Assembly: GCA_020161845.1 (NCBI GenBank)
Contig: JAIUNK010000033.1
Span: 1-53,395, forward strand
Source of the DNA: Actinomycetota bacterium
GTDB taxonomy: Bacteria; Actinomycetota; Actinomycetes; Actinomycetales; Dermatophilaceae
Direction: 5' to 3'
Length of the DNA stretch: 53,395 nt
Below the pieces are notes generated by a model. The model was not told where the DNA came from, ran no database searches, and worked only from the letters and a program-made list of their open reading frames with translations. The translations under genes and the position numbers were made by a program. How positions within the stretch are numbered: position 1 is the first letter of the stretch; each line of letters opens with the position of its first letter. Shown here piece after piece: positions 32,854 through 42,371 of the stretch.

Positions 32854-34041
32854 GTGACCAGACCGCGCGCGCACGAGAAGACGATCCGGGCGGTCGAGCG
32901 GTCTGCGAGCCGGCTGACGACGGCGTCCTATCGGCACATGGACGAGCATCTGCCCTGGTATGCGCAGCTGACGGCCCAGGAGCGGTCCTGGGTGGGCCTG
33001 GTGGTCCAGGCCGGCTTCGCCTCCTTCGTGGAGTGGTATCTCAATGGCGGCGAGGCGCACAACTCGGCGACGGCCGTCTTCGCCGCCGCCCCCCGGGCGC
33101 TTACTCGAGCAATCACCCTGAACCACACCCTCGACCTGTTGCGGACCGTGGTCGACGTGGTCGAGGACAGCATCCCCGAGCTGGCCACGACACCCCGGGA
33201 CGAGGAGGCGCTGCGCGAGGCGCTGTTGCGCTACAGCCGGGACATCGCCTTCGCGGCGGCGCAGGTCTACGCCACGGCGGCGGAGGCCCGCGGTGCGTGG
33301 GACGCCCGGCTGGAGTCGCTGATCGTGGACGCGGTGCTGCGCGGCGAGGACGACCAGGACGTGGTGGGCCGGGCCACCGCCCTCGGCTGGGGCGACGTGG
33401 AGCATGTCACCGTGCTGATGGGGGCGGCGCCCCAGGACAACGAGGCGCTGGCGGTGGACCGGCTGCGCACCACCGCGGCACGCGCCGGGGTGGAGGCGCT
33501 CGTGGCCGTGCAGGGTCGGCGACTGGTCGCGGTGCTCGGCGGTACGCCGCAGCTGGACGGCCTCGCCAGCGCCCTCACCGAACACTTCGGTCCGGGCCCG
33601 GTGGTCCTAGGGCCCACCGTCGCGCACATCGCGGCGGCGGCCCGGTCGGCGCGGCAGGCGGAGGCCGGGCTGCGGGCCGCACCGGCCTGGCCCGACGCGC
33701 CGCGTCCGGTGGTCAGCGGCGAGCTACTGCCGGAACGCGTGCTCAGCGGCGACGACCAGGCGCGCGGCTGGCTCGTCGAGCAGGTCTACCAACCGCTTGC
33801 CGAAGCAAGCGGGGGCAGCCTGGCCCGAACAGCGGAGGCCTATCTGGCCTCCGGGCGGCATCTGGAGGCCACCGCTCGGGCGCTGTTCGTGCACCCCAAT
33901 ACGGTGCGCTACCGGCTCGGACGCATTGCCCAGGTGTCGGGCTACGACCTCACGGACGCGCGGGAGGCCTACGTCGTCCAGACCGCGATCGCGGTGGCCC
34001 GCCTCGCCGAGGCTGGGCACGGCCACCCTCGCCCGTTGTAG
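32854..34041 (+). CDS. fasR: PucR/CdaR-type regulator, FasR-like activator of fatty-acid synthesis
   Basis: 395 residues from GTG. The C-terminal helix-turn-helix of the PucR family (HTH_30) is clear: YLASGRHLEATARALFVHPNTVRYRLGRI near 325-353. The middle region resembles the GGDEF-like CdaR domain, and the N-terminal ~150 residues match the actinobacterial Rv2242/FasR group. In Streptomyces, FasR sits between aceE and fabD and activates fabD-fabH-acpP-fabF. The identical arrangement here makes the same role likely. Expression is probably leaderless. Confidence 0.88.
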   Translation: MTRPRAHEKTIRAVERSASRLTTASYRHMDEHLPWYAQLTAQERSWVGLVVQAGFASFVEWYLNGGEAHNSATAVFAAAPRALTRAITLNHTLDLLRTVVDVVEDSIPELATTPRDEEALREALLRYSRDIAFAAAQVYATAAEARGAWDARLESLIVDAVLRGEDDQDVVGRATALGWGDVEHVTVLMGAAPQDNEALAVDRLRTTAARAGVEALVAVQGRRLVAVLGGTPQLDGLASALTEHFGPGPVVLGPTVAHIAAAARSARQAEAGLRAAPAWPDAPRPVVSGELLPERVLSGDDQARGWLVEQVYQPLAEASGGSLARTAEAYLASGRHLEATARALFVHPNTVRYRLGRIAQVSGYDLTDAREAYVVQTAIAVARLAEAGHGHPRPL

Positions 34042-34119
34042 GACACCTCCAAAGAGTCCCGGAGCATCCTGTGGGCGTCGCGGACACCCTGGGCGCGCCA
34101 GGTGAGAAAAACTGAACTC

Positions 34120-35079
34120 GTGCTCGCAATTGTTTGCCCTGGACAGGGCGCACAGACTCCCGGCTTCCTCACCCCCTGGCTCGAGGTGCCTGGGGTCCGC
34201 GACCGGCTCGAGAGCTACTCGGCCGCCGCGGGCGTCGACCTCATCGGCCACGGCACGACGTCAGACGCGGACACGATCCGCGACACCGCCGTGGCCCAAC
34301 CGCTGATCGTCAGCGCCGGCCTGGCCGCGCTGCCGGCGCTGCTCGGCCCGCAGGGGGAAGCCCTGCCACTGGTCGGTCTGCTGGCCGGCCACTCGGTCGG
34401 CGAATTCACCGCGACGGCCGCCGCCGGCGTCGTCACCCCCGAGGAGAGCGTGGCGCTGGTCAGTGACCGCGGCCGCGCCATGGCCTGGGCCGCGGCCTTC
34501 CAGCCGACCGGCATGAGCGCCGTCCTCGGCGGCGATCCCGATGAGGTCCACCGGGCCATCAACGGGCACGGCCTGGTGGCCGCCAACGCCAACGGCCCCG
34601 GCCAGGTGGTTGCGGCCGGGACGAAGGCGCAGCTCGCCGCCCTGATGGCCAGCGCGCCGCACCGGGCCAAGGTGGTTCCCCTGCAGGTCGCCGGCGCCTT
34701 CCACAGCGACCACATGCGCCCGGCGTTGCCGATGCTGGAGACGGCGGCCTCGGCGATCCGGCCCCAGGACGCGACGGTCGACCTCGTCAGCAACCGTGAC
34801 GGTGCGGCGGTGCGGCACGGCCGCGACGTCGTACGACGCCTCGTGGACCAGGTCGCCCGACCGGTGCGCTGGGATCTCGTCATGGAGACCCTGGTGGCAC
34901 GCGGGGTCACCGCGATCCTGGAACTGCCGCCCGCCGGGACCCTGGTGGGTCTCGCCAAGCGCGGCGTCAAGGGGGCCAAGACACTGGCGCTGAAGACGCC
35001 CGACGATCTCGATGCCGCCCGCGCCCTGATCGCCGAGCACGGCATGGTCGACACCCGCGGCTTGGCCCTGGCGCGATGA
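34120..35079 (+). CDS. fabD: Malonyl-CoA:ACP transacylase
   Basis: 319 residues from GTG at 34120, chosen because the conserved start (VLAIVCPGQGAQTPGF) begins there; a GTG at 34102 would add six residues. The active-site serine is in GHSVGEFTA, and the catalytic histidine in GAFHSDHM. It loads malonyl groups onto ACP for type II fatty-acid synthesis. It starts the four-gene set fabD-fabH-acpP-fabF. The 78-bp gap from fasR contains a partial dyad, CACCCTGGGCGCGCCAGGTG (34085-34104), as a possible activator site; this is weak. Confidence 0.95.
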   Translation: MLAIVCPGQGAQTPGFLTPWLEVPGVRDRLESYSAAAGVDLIGHGTTSDADTIRDTAVAQPLIVSAGLAALPALLGPQGEALPLVGLLAGHSVGEFTATAAAGVVTPEESVALVSDRGRAMAWAAAFQPTGMSAVLGGDPDEVHRAINGHGLVAANANGPGQVVAAGTKAQLAALMASAPHRAKVVPLQVAGAFHSDHMRPALPMLETAASAIRPQDATVDLVSNRDGAAVRHGRDVVRRLVDQVARPVRWDLVMETLVARGVTAILELPPAGTLVGLAKRGVKGAKTLALKTPDDLDAARALIAEHGMVDTRGLALAR

Positions 35080-36185
35080 CCGCGGCGCCTCCGGCGCACG
35101 CCGCACCCGCTCCGGCCCGGCGCCCCCGGCTGCGGACCCTGCGCGGCCCGGAGTTCACCCGCATCCTCGGGGTCGGCGACCACCGACCCGCGCGGATCAT
35201 CGACAACGCCGAGCTGTGCCGGCACATCGACAGCTCCGATGAGTGGATCCGGGAGCGCTCGGGCATCGTCCAGCGGCGCCAGGCCGCCCCGGAGGAGTCG
35301 GTCGTCGACATGGGCGCGGCGGCCAGTCGTGCCGCGCTGGACTATGCGGGTCTGTCCGGAGCGGACATCGACGCGGTGATCTGCGCGACGATCACCCACC
35401 CCTGGCAGACGCCGGCGGCAGCGCCGGTGATCGCGGACCGGCTGGGGACCCCGCACGCTGCGGCGTACGACCTCGCCGCCGCCTGCGCCGGCTATTGCTA
35501 CGCCATCGCCTGCGCCGATGACCTGATCCGGTCCGGTCGAGCCGAGCACGTGCTCGTCGTCGGCGTGGAGAAGCTGTCCGACTACCGCGACCTGCGCGAC
35601 CGCGGCACCGCGTTCATCTTCGGTGACGGCGCCGGAGCGGCCGTGGTCGGCCCGTCCGACACTCCCGGGATCAGCGCGACGACGTGGGGGTCCGACGGCT
35701 CCGGCGCCGAGCTGATCAGCCAATCGCAGAGCTGGGCGCAGGCCCAACGGCGGTACGCCTCGCACAGCATCGGCTTCCCCGGCGACCCTGTGGTTGCCGA
35801 CGCCCGGCCGGCGGACCCGGATGCCGCGTGGCCGTTCATCGACATGGCCGGCCCGTCGGTCTTCCGGTGGGCCGTCGCCACGGTCTCCGGGATCTGCAGC
35901 CAGGCCCTGGACGCCGCGGGGATCACCGCGGCCGACCTCGACGTCTTCATCCCGCATCAGGCCAACGCCCGGATCATCGACGCGATGGCGAAGAAGATGA
36001 AGCTCCCCGCGCATGTCGTCGTGGCCGACGACATCGCCGACATGGCCAACACCTCGGCGGCTTCGGTGCCGCTGGCGACCGCGGAACTGCTGCGCTCCGG
36101 CCGAGCCCGCCCGGGCGACCTGGCGCTGCAGATCGGTTTCGGAGCCGGGTTGGCCTGGGCCGCCCAGGTGGTGGTCCTGCCCTAG
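35076..36185 (+). CDS. fabH: 3-Oxoacyl-ACP synthase III
   Basis: 369 residues, overlapping fabD by ATGA. The catalytic triad is intact: Cys in LAAACAGYCYAI, His in PHQANARI and Asn in DMANTSAAS. It condenses acyl-CoA primers with malonyl-ACP; actinobacterial FabH usually prefers branched primers. The first ~25 residues (Ala/Pro/Arg-rich) are an extension relative to E. coli FabH, so a later start is conceivable, but the ATGA coupling supports this one. Confidence 0.96.
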   Translation: MTAAPPAHAAPAPARRPRLRTLRGPEFTRILGVGDHRPARIIDNAELCRHIDSSDEWIRERSGIVQRRQAAPEESVVDMGAAASRAALDYAGLSGADIDAVICATITHPWQTPAAAPVIADRLGTPHAAAYDLAAACAGYCYAIACADDLIRSGRAEHVLVVGVEKLSDYRDLRDRGTAFIFGDGAGAAVVGPSDTPGISATTWGSDGSGAELISQSQSWAQAQRRYASHSIGFPGDPVVADARPADPDAAWPFIDMAGPSVFRWAVATVSGICSQALDAAGITAADLDVFIPHQANARIIDAMAKKMKLPAHVVVADDIADMANTSAASVPLATAELLRSGRARPGDLALQIGFGAGLAWAAQVVVLP

Positions 36186-36271
36186 ACCCCGCCGCCCGAC
36201 GGGACTTCGGGCACCGCATCACCCGGCGCGACACACCGGCGCCGCCGGAGTCAACGCGAAGGAGAACCACC

Positions 36272-36523
36272 ATGTCCACCATGACCAGCACCGAGATCCA
36301 GGACGGCCTCGCCGACATCATCAACGAGGAGACCGGCATCGACCAGGCCGACGTCGAGCTCGACAAGTCGTTCACCGAGGACCTCGACATCGACTCGCTG
36401 TCGATGATGACGATCGTGGTCAACGCCGAGGAGAAGTTCGGCGTCAAGATCCCGGACGACCAGGTCAAGAACCTCAAGACGGTGCGCGACGCCGTTGACT
36501 ACATCGCCTCAGCGCAGGCCTGA
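36272..36523 (+). CDS. acpP: Acyl carrier protein
   Basis: 83 residues with a strong ribosome-binding site (GAAGGAG). The phosphopantetheine attachment serine is in EDLDIDSLSMMTI, flanked by the usual acidic helices. It carries growing acyl chains between FabD, FabH and FabF. It lies 86 bp after fabH and 195 bp before fabF, with a repeat array and a dispersed palindromic element in the latter gap. Confidence 0.97.
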   Translation: MSTMTSTEIQDGLADIINEETGIDQADVELDKSFTEDLDIDSLSMMTIVVNAEEKFGVKIPDDQVKNLKTVRDAVDYIASAQA

Positions 36524-36534
36524 CCCGCCCGGCC

Positions 36535-36588
36535 CGGGCCCACGTGCCCCCGGGCCCACGTGCCCCCGGGCCCACGTGCCCCCGGGCC
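36535..36588. repeat. Three 16-bp direct repeats after acpP
   Basis: The unit CGGGCCCACGTGCCCC occurs three times exactly, plus six bases of a fourth. Each unit contains the palindrome GGGCCCACGTGCCC. It lies 12 bp after the acpP stop codon and may form stem-loops that stabilise the abundant acpP message. Confidence 0.75.
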
Positions 36589-36611
36589 GATAAGCCGCCG
36601 CGAGGCGCCCG

Positions 36612-36660
36612 CTCGGCGCAGCCCCCCTCATACCGTGGTATGGGGTGGGGCGCGCCGAAC
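36612..36660. repeat. Dispersed palindromic element, copy 2 (acpP-fabF gap)
   Basis: The most symmetric copy: TCGGCGC, then CCCCCCTCATACC-GT-GGTATGGGG, then GCGCCGA. The arms pair over most of ~49 bp. It lies between acpP and fabF, about 60 bp before the fabF start. Confidence 0.75.
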
Positions 36661-36717
36661 GGCCACGTCAGGCCCGCGCCGCGAACCCCCTAACCAAACC
36701 CCGCCAGGAGCTTTCGC

Positions 36718-37971
<1,254 letters not shown>

Positions 37972-38026
37972 GGCGTCTACTGTCGCTCCCAGCGTTCTCG
38001 CCCCCAGCTCGCACGCGCCACCACCG

Positions 38027-38061
38027 AAGGGACCGGCCCCATCCCCGGGGACCGGTCCCTT
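38027..38061 (+). terminator. fabF terminator
   Basis: AAGGGACCGG pairs with CCGGTCCCTT, with CCCC/GGGG inside and one bulged A, followed by TTTGG. It lies 56 bp after the fabF stop codon. Confidence 0.7.
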
Positions 38062-38206
38062 TGGTGTGCGGACGCCGGGCCAGCGTTGAAGCGCCGGGCC
38101 AGCGTCCGGCGGCCAGGAGGGCACGAGCACACGTCGTACGGCGGGTCGCGGTCTTCCACCGTGCGCGCGGCCCGCGCCCTGCGGGCTTGACGCTGCCGGA
38201 GGTCCG

Positions 38207-38716
38207 TCAGCCCACGCGGTGCAGCCAGCGCACGGGCGCGTTCTCGCCGGCGTGCCGGAACGGCTCCAATTCGGCATCCCAGGGCGCCCCGAGCGCCACC
38301 TCCAGCTCCGTGCGGACGGTCGCGGGATCACCGGCCGCCAGCGCGGCGCGCAGCCGATTCTCGCTGATCATGGCGTCACCACTGCAGTTCACGACGGCGT
38401 GATGGACGCCGAGTGAGGGGGTATAGGACCAGCGCCCGCCGTCGACGCCCGGACTGGGCTCCTCGACGACCTCGAAGCGCAGGTTCTGGCACCGACGCAG
38501 CGCGCTGGCCAGGTGCGCACCCGTCCCAGGGGACCCGGTCCAGTTCGCTTCGGCGCGCACCAATTTGCGCCCCAGCGGCTGGGGCGTCCAGGCCAGCTTG
38601 ACGGACACGCCGAGCACCGTCTCCAGTGCCCACCCGATGTGCGGACACAGCGAAGACGGCGTGGAGTGCACATACACCACGCCCCTGGCCAGGGCCGTTG
38701 AGACCGCGACAGACAT
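38207..38716 (-). CDS. DUF3145 protein
   Basis: 169 residues from the ATG at 38716, with AGGAGG upstream. The sequence ARGVVYVHSTPSSLCPHIGW and the later LRFEVVEEPSPG and GRWSYTP are typical of DUF3145, an actinobacterial family regularly found just after the fab genes. Its role is unknown. It is convergent with fabF, and the two terminate on either side of a hairpin. Confidence 0.88.
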   Translation of the reverse strand: MSVAVSTALARGVVYVHSTPSSLCPHIGWALETVLGVSVKLAWTPQPLGRKLVRAEANWTGSPGTGAHLASALRRCQNLRFEVVEEPSPGVDGGRWSYTPSLGVHHAVVNCSGDAMISENRLRAALAAGDPATVRTELEVALGAPWDAELEPFRHAGENAPVRWLHRVG

Positions 38717-39055
38717 CCGAACCTCCTGTTGTTGCGTGGACGTCTTCCCCAACGGCCGGCAACTTCGAGATTCGTTCTCGCGGTAACGATGTCGCCACCT
38801 GCACGATCCCTTGGATACAACGGGAGGTCAGGTGGCTGTGTTGTTGTACGGCCATTGTGCAGGACGAATCCCGTTGAGCCAAGCGGACTCGCGCTTCGAG
38901 ACGCCAGGGCGGCCAACAGCGATTACGTTGGGGCACAACAAGTTGGACAAGTGCTCAACATCGCGCTTCACTGAACGCATTGGGGACGTGAGCCGGACCT
39001 GATGCCGCGTGGGGACGCGGTGTGCCGGCCCGAACAAAACATGGGGGAAGAAACG
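38717..39055. other. Lower-GC intergenic region, divergent promoters
   Basis: About 340 bp with no convincing gene and visibly lower GC than its surroundings. It contains a dyad CGAGA-TTCGT-TCTCG (38766-38780) on the DUF3145 side and a TTGGAC...TTCACT pair (near 38942-38971) on the other side that could be a weak promoter. It must drive both DUF3145 and the orphan gene at 39056. Confidence 0.45.
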
Positions 39056-39322
39056 ATGAGCGGAAACGTTCAAGCACCCGCACCGGGCATGCAGTCCGCG
39101 ATGGCGATCCTGACGGCGCGAGTGCAGAGCATGGATGGCGGGTGCAGCGTCAACGAGTACGTCGAGCTGTTGCGCACCGAGATGGAGGGTCAGGACCCCT
39201 TGATCCTGACCAGCGCGATGGCCAGCCTGGCCTCGGCGCTGTTGGCGATCGCCGCAGGGGGCACCAACATCCCGCCGTACGAGCTGTTGTCCACGATCGG
39301 CCTCACGCTGGCCGACGCCTGA
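39056..39322 (+). CDS. Small hypothetical protein
   Basis: 88 residues starting MSGNVQAPAPGMQSAMAIL, with GGGGGAAG upstream of the ATG. The N-terminus is flexible; the rest looks helical, with a moderately hydrophobic segment (LTSAMASLASALLAIAAGG) that is probably an amphipathic or packed helix and not a membrane span. I do not recognise the family. It stands alone behind a low-GC leader and is followed by a very strong terminator, so it is likely a real, well-expressed gene. Confidence 0.65.
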   Translation: MSGNVQAPAPGMQSAMAILTARVQSMDGGCSVNEYVELLRTEMEGQDPLILTSAMASLASALLAIAAGGTNIPPYELLSTIGLTLADA

Positions 39323-39343
39323 CCCGGTCCGGCTCTTGCCGAA

Positions 39344-39377
39344 CGAAGGCGCCTCTGCCCACGCAGAGGCGCCTTCG
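39344..39377 (+). terminator. Strong terminator after small hypothetical gene
   Basis: A perfect 15-bp stem (CGAAGGCGCCTCTGC and its complement) around a CCAC loop, 22 bp after the stop codon. It probably serves the convergent rtcB gene as well. Confidence 0.8.
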
Positions 39378-39387
39378 TCGTTGGCGC

Positions 39388-40593
39388 TCAGCCCTTCACG
39401 CAGAGCAGGGTCCGCAGGCGCGTGACGACCTCGACCAGCGGCTCGGGGCCGGTGGTCTGCGCCGCGATCACCTCGGCGAGATCCTTGTAGCTGCCGGGGA
39501 TCTCGTCGAGCACCCCGGCGTCCTTGCGGCACTCGACACCCTGCGTCTGCGCGACGAGGTCGGCGACCGTGAACGTCTTGCGCGCCTTGTTCCGCGACAT
39601 CCGCCGGCCGGCCCCGTGGGACGCCGAGTTCATCGCGGCAACACTGCCCAGCCCGCGCACGACGTACGAACCCGTGCCCATCGACCCCGGGATCAGCCCG
39701 AGCTCACCGCGGCCGGCCCGGATCGCACCCTTGCGGGTGACGATGACGTCGACGCCCTCGTAGGTCTCCTCGCTGACGTAATTGTGGTGGCAGCTGACCG
39801 TCTCGTCGTAGCCGACCTGCGGGAACACCGCGCGCACCACGTCCTGCAGCAGCCGCATCATGACCGCCCGGTTGAGCCGGGCGTACTCCTGCGCCCAGTA
39901 CAGGTCGTGCAGGTAGTCCGCCATCTCGCGCGTTCCGGCCAGGAAGACCGCCAGGTCCCGGTCCGGCAGCCCGAGGTTGTGCTCCAGCGTCCGGGCCGTC
40001 TCGATGTGCCGCAGCGCCAGCTCGTTGCCGATGTTCCGGCTGCCCGAATGCAGCATCAACCAGATCCGGTCGGCGTCGTCGGCGGTCACCTCGATGAAGT
40101 GGTTGCCGCCGCCGAGCGTGCCGCACTGCAGCGTCGCCTTGCCCGCCCGCTCGGCGATCTTCGGCGCGCGCAGCTCGGCGAACCGGTCGAGGTGCGCCTG
40201 CGCGGCCTCGCGCGGGCGGCGGTCGGGCAATGCCGCGTACGCCGGGTCGCGGTGGCCGTTGAACCCGACCGGAATCGCCGCCTCGATCCGCTGCCGCAGC
40301 GCCTTCAGGTCGTCGGGAAGGTCATTCTGGGACAACGTGGTCCGTACCGCGGTCATGCCACAGCCGATGTCCACCCCGACCGCCGCCGGGGCGACGGCCT
40401 CGCGCAGCGCGATGACGCTGCCGACGGTGGCGCCCTTGCCGAAGTGGACGTCCGGCATGACCGCGACGCGGTGGGTCCACGGCAGGGCGGCCACATTGCG
40501 CAGCTGCTGCTGCGCGGCGGGCTCGATGTCCTCCGGACGGGCCCACAGGGCGACATTCTCCGCGCCCGGAAGCCCGAGCGGGTAGGTGGTCAT
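39388..40593 (-). CDS. rtcB: RtcB RNA ligase
   Basis: 401 residues from the ATG at 40593 (AAGGGA upstream). It joins RNA 2',3'-cyclic phosphate or 3'-phosphate ends to 5'-OH ends with GTP and Mn(II). Metal ligands appear in GVDIGCGM, GTLGGGNHFIEV and HSGSRNIG, and the guanylylated histidine in SASHGAGRRMSR. Bacterial RtcB is used in RNA repair, for example after toxin or stress cleavage of tRNA and rRNA. No rtcA or rtcR is adjacent. It points away from tRNA(CAT), 220 bp upstream. Confidence 0.95.
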   Translation of the reverse strand: MTTYPLGLPGAENVALWARPEDIEPAAQQQLRNVAALPWTHRVAVMPDVHFGKGATVGSVIALREAVAPAAVGVDIGCGMTAVRTTLSQNDLPDDLKALRQRIEAAIPVGFNGHRDPAYAALPDRRPREAAQAHLDRFAELRAPKIAERAGKATLQCGTLGGGNHFIEVTADDADRIWLMLHSGSRNIGNELALRHIETARTLEHNLGLPDRDLAVFLAGTREMADYLHDLYWAQEYARLNRAVMMRLLQDVVRAVFPQVGYDETVSCHHNYVSEETYEGVDVIVTRKGAIRAGRGELGLIPGSMGTGSYVVRGLGSVAAMNSASHGAGRRMSRNKARKTFTVADLVAQTQGVECRKDAGVLDEIPGSYKDLAEVIAAQTTGPEPLVEVVTRLRTLLCVKG

Positions 40594-40812
40594 GGCGAAA
40601 TCATCCCTTCTGTGCTGGTGGTCGATGGTGCCGCGGCGGCCCCCGGGCGGCAGGCATCGACGGTACGCCGGAGCCGGCGCGGCCTCCACCGATTTTGCGG
40701 CGGCAGGGCCGGGGTGGAGCTGACGTCCGAGGGGCTGGGACGCCCGTAGACTCCCTAGGCGTGCGGTGAGCAGGACCCGATCGGCGGATCCATCCCGAGG
40801 TCACCGCGCCCA

Positions 40813-40886
40813 GGGCCAGTAGCTCAGCCGGTCAGAGCAGCGGACTCATAATCCGTCGGTCGCGGGTTCGAGCCCCGCCTGGCCTA
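40813..40886 (+). tRNA. tRNA with CAT anticodon (elongator Met or Ile2)
   Basis: Complete cloverleaf: acceptor GGGCCAG/CTGGCCT, D-arm TAGCTCAGCCGGTCAGAGC, anticodon stem CGGA-loop CTCATAA, T-arm GCGGG-TTCGAGC-CCCGC, discriminator A. CAT may be elongator methionine, or isoleucine after lysidine modification; I cannot decide without comparison. It is not the initiator, since the GGG/CCC anticodon-stem pairs are absent. A TAGACT -10 box lies at 40747-40752. Confidence 0.93.
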
Positions 40887-41166
40887 CTGTTCCGCGGTGC
40901 CGGCGGGCGTGGGCCCGCACGATGGCCTGATCCGCCTCGCGCTGCACCAGGGCGAGCGCGATCAGCGCGGCGTACATCAGCTCCAGCGGGACGATCAGCA
41001 CCGCCACCACGACCGCGAGCGGGCCCGGCTCCGGTGCGGCGAGCGAGACCCGCAGCACGACGTACGTCGCCACGACCACCAGGGCTGCGACCCAGCCGGC
41101 CCGGCGGGGATACCGCGTCCAGGTGAGCTCGTGAAGTCCCCACCATTGCCGAATCACGGTGTGCAT
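40846..41166 (-). CDS. Small membrane protein whose C-terminus is antisense to a tRNA
   Basis: 106 residues. Two hydrophobic helices (about 27-47 and 51-75) lie between a Trp/Arg-rich N-terminus (MHTVIRQWWGLHELTWTRYP) and a short basic loop (READQAIVRAHARRHRG). The last ~14 residues (VGQAGLEPATDGL) are simply the complement of the tRNA's T-arm and anticodon arm, so the reading frame ends by chance inside the tRNA. Membrane character and codon use support a real gene. Function unknown. Confidence 0.6.
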   Translation of the reverse strand: MHTVIRQWWGLHELTWTRYPRRAGWVAALVVVATYVVLRVSLAAPEPGPLAVVVAVLIVPLELMYAALIALALVQREADQAIVRAHARRHRGTVGQAGLEPATDGL

Positions 41167-41243
41167 GGCCGAGTTTCGCCGGTGAACACCCCGTCAGCGC
41201 AGCCTGCCGGGACGACGCTGCGACCAACGGCCCGCTGCGCCGG

Positions 41244-41840
41244 TCAGGCTGTGCGTTCCAGCGCCAGCAGGACCGCCTTGGCGTCGCCGCCCCCGGCGTA
41301 CCCGCCGAGGCTGCCGTCGCTGCGCACCACCCGATGGCACGGCACCACGACCGGCAGGGGGTTGGTGGCGCACGCGGTGCCGACCGCGCGCACGGCCTTG
41401 GGGTTGCCGAGCAGGGCGGCGAGTTGGGCGTACGTGGTGGTGCGGCCGTAGTCGATGCCGTCCAACGCCAGGTGCACCGCGCCACGGAAGCCGCTGCTGA
41501 GCCGGCGGTCCAGCGGCAGGTCGAAGGTGTGCCGGGTGCCCGCGAAGTACTCCCCCAGTTGCCGCGCCGCGTCGTCCAACCGTGCCGGCGCGAGCAACAG
41601 GCGCGGGCTCACCCGGTCGGCGAGTTCCGCGAGCACATCGTCGAATCCGTTGCGGCGAAAGGCGATCCGGAGCAGACCTCGCTCCGTCCCCGCGACCAGC
41701 AGGGTCCCGACCGGGCTGTCCAGCTCGCGGTAGGCGACGTCCAGCAGCCCCTCCCGCGCGGCGGCCCCGGCCAGCCGATGGCTCAACGCCGCCAGCGTGG
41801 CGTCGGGTACGGGGAACAGGTCATCGCCGTCCGGGTGCAT
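41244..41840 (-). CDS. ogt: Methylated-DNA-protein-cysteine methyltransferase, first copy
   Basis: 198 residues. The C-terminal Ada/Ogt domain has the alkyl-acceptor motif VVVPCHRVVRSDGSLGGYAGG, with the helix-turn-helix part GRTTTYAQLAALLGNPKAVRAVG before it. It removes O6-alkyl groups from guanine in a suicidal reaction. The N-terminal ~30 residues (MHPDGDDLFPVPDATLAALS) are extra and unlike usual Ogt starts. It overlaps the end of the sigma-factor gene by 20 bp, so all three genes of this set are co-expressed. Confidence 0.92.
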   Translation of the reverse strand: MHPDGDDLFPVPDATLAALSHRLAGAAAREGLLDVAYRELDSPVGTLLVAGTERGLLRIAFRRNGFDDVLAELADRVSPRLLLAPARLDDAARQLGEYFAGTRHTFDLPLDRRLSSGFRGAVHLALDGIDYGRTTTYAQLAALLGNPKAVRAVGTACATNPLPVVVPCHRVVRSDGSLGGYAGGGDAKAVLLALERTA

Positions 41841-42360
41841 CGGCCCTCCTGCGGTCTGAGTCGTCGACAGCTCTGGGGGAATCGCTGAATGTCCTTCGCA
41901 ACGTGGCGATTCCGTCGGCGGAGGCCCGCCGGACGGCGGCCGCGGTTCCCCCGATCAGCTGCGCCGTCTCCGCGTGGGTCAGTCCACCGAGGTAGTGATA
42001 GGCCACAGCCAGGCGCTGCCGTTCCGGGAGCCGCGCCACGGCGGGCCACAGATCCAGCTCGCGCGCGGCGGGGTCGCCGGGTGGGTGGCCGCCGCTCCGG
42101 GGCGGCTCCGGTACGTCGTCCGTGGGGATCGGCCGCCGCACCCGAGCCCGGGTGACGTCGATGGCCTTGCGGGACGCGATCCGCACCAGCCAGGCCTGCA
42201 CGTTGGCGTCCTCGGGCAGCTCCGGCCAGGCCCGCAGCGCCGCGAGAAAGGTCTCCGACCAGGCGTCCTCGGCGTCCGGCCCGGCGCCGAGCACCGCGCG
42301 GCAGACCCGCAGCACGGTGCCGCCGTGGTCGATGACGACCTGGTCGAAGGGGGTCCGCAT
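41821..42360 (-). CDS. ECF-type RNA polymerase sigma factor
   Basis: 179 residues from the ATG at 42360. Region 2 (DAEDAWSETFLAALRAWPEL, then WLVRIASRKAIDVTRA) and region 4 (LPERQRLAVAYHYLGGLTHAETAQLIG) are clear, joined by a short proline-rich linker. No anti-sigma gene is next to it; the genes on both sides encode alkyltransferases. It may direct a small alkylation-damage regulon. The C-terminus is basic and disordered. Confidence 0.88.
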   Translation of the reverse strand: MRTPFDQVVIDHGGTVLRVCRAVLGAGPDAEDAWSETFLAALRAWPELPEDANVQAWLVRIASRKAIDVTRARVRRPIPTDDVPEPPRSGGHPPGDPAARELDLWPAVARLPERQRLAVAYHYLGGLTHAETAQLIGGTAAAVRRASADGIATLRRTFSDSPRAVDDSDRRRADAPGRR

Positions 42361-42371
42361 CGCCCGGCAGG

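Noticed and set aside
29812-33585. 1257-codon open frame antisense to aceE
   Set aside because: It is the complement of a well-conserved aceE and fasR; long antisense frames are expected at this GC content. Its translation is low-complexity and has no recognisable domain.
36535-36588. CRISPR array
   Set aside because: The repeats are head to tail without spacers; this and the other arrays are simple tandem repeats, and no cas gene is present.
36629-36642. CsoR or other known metal-repressor operator
   Set aside because: The ATACC-GT-GGTAT core is shorter than CsoR sites, and one copy lies inside a gene; a dispersed element fits better.
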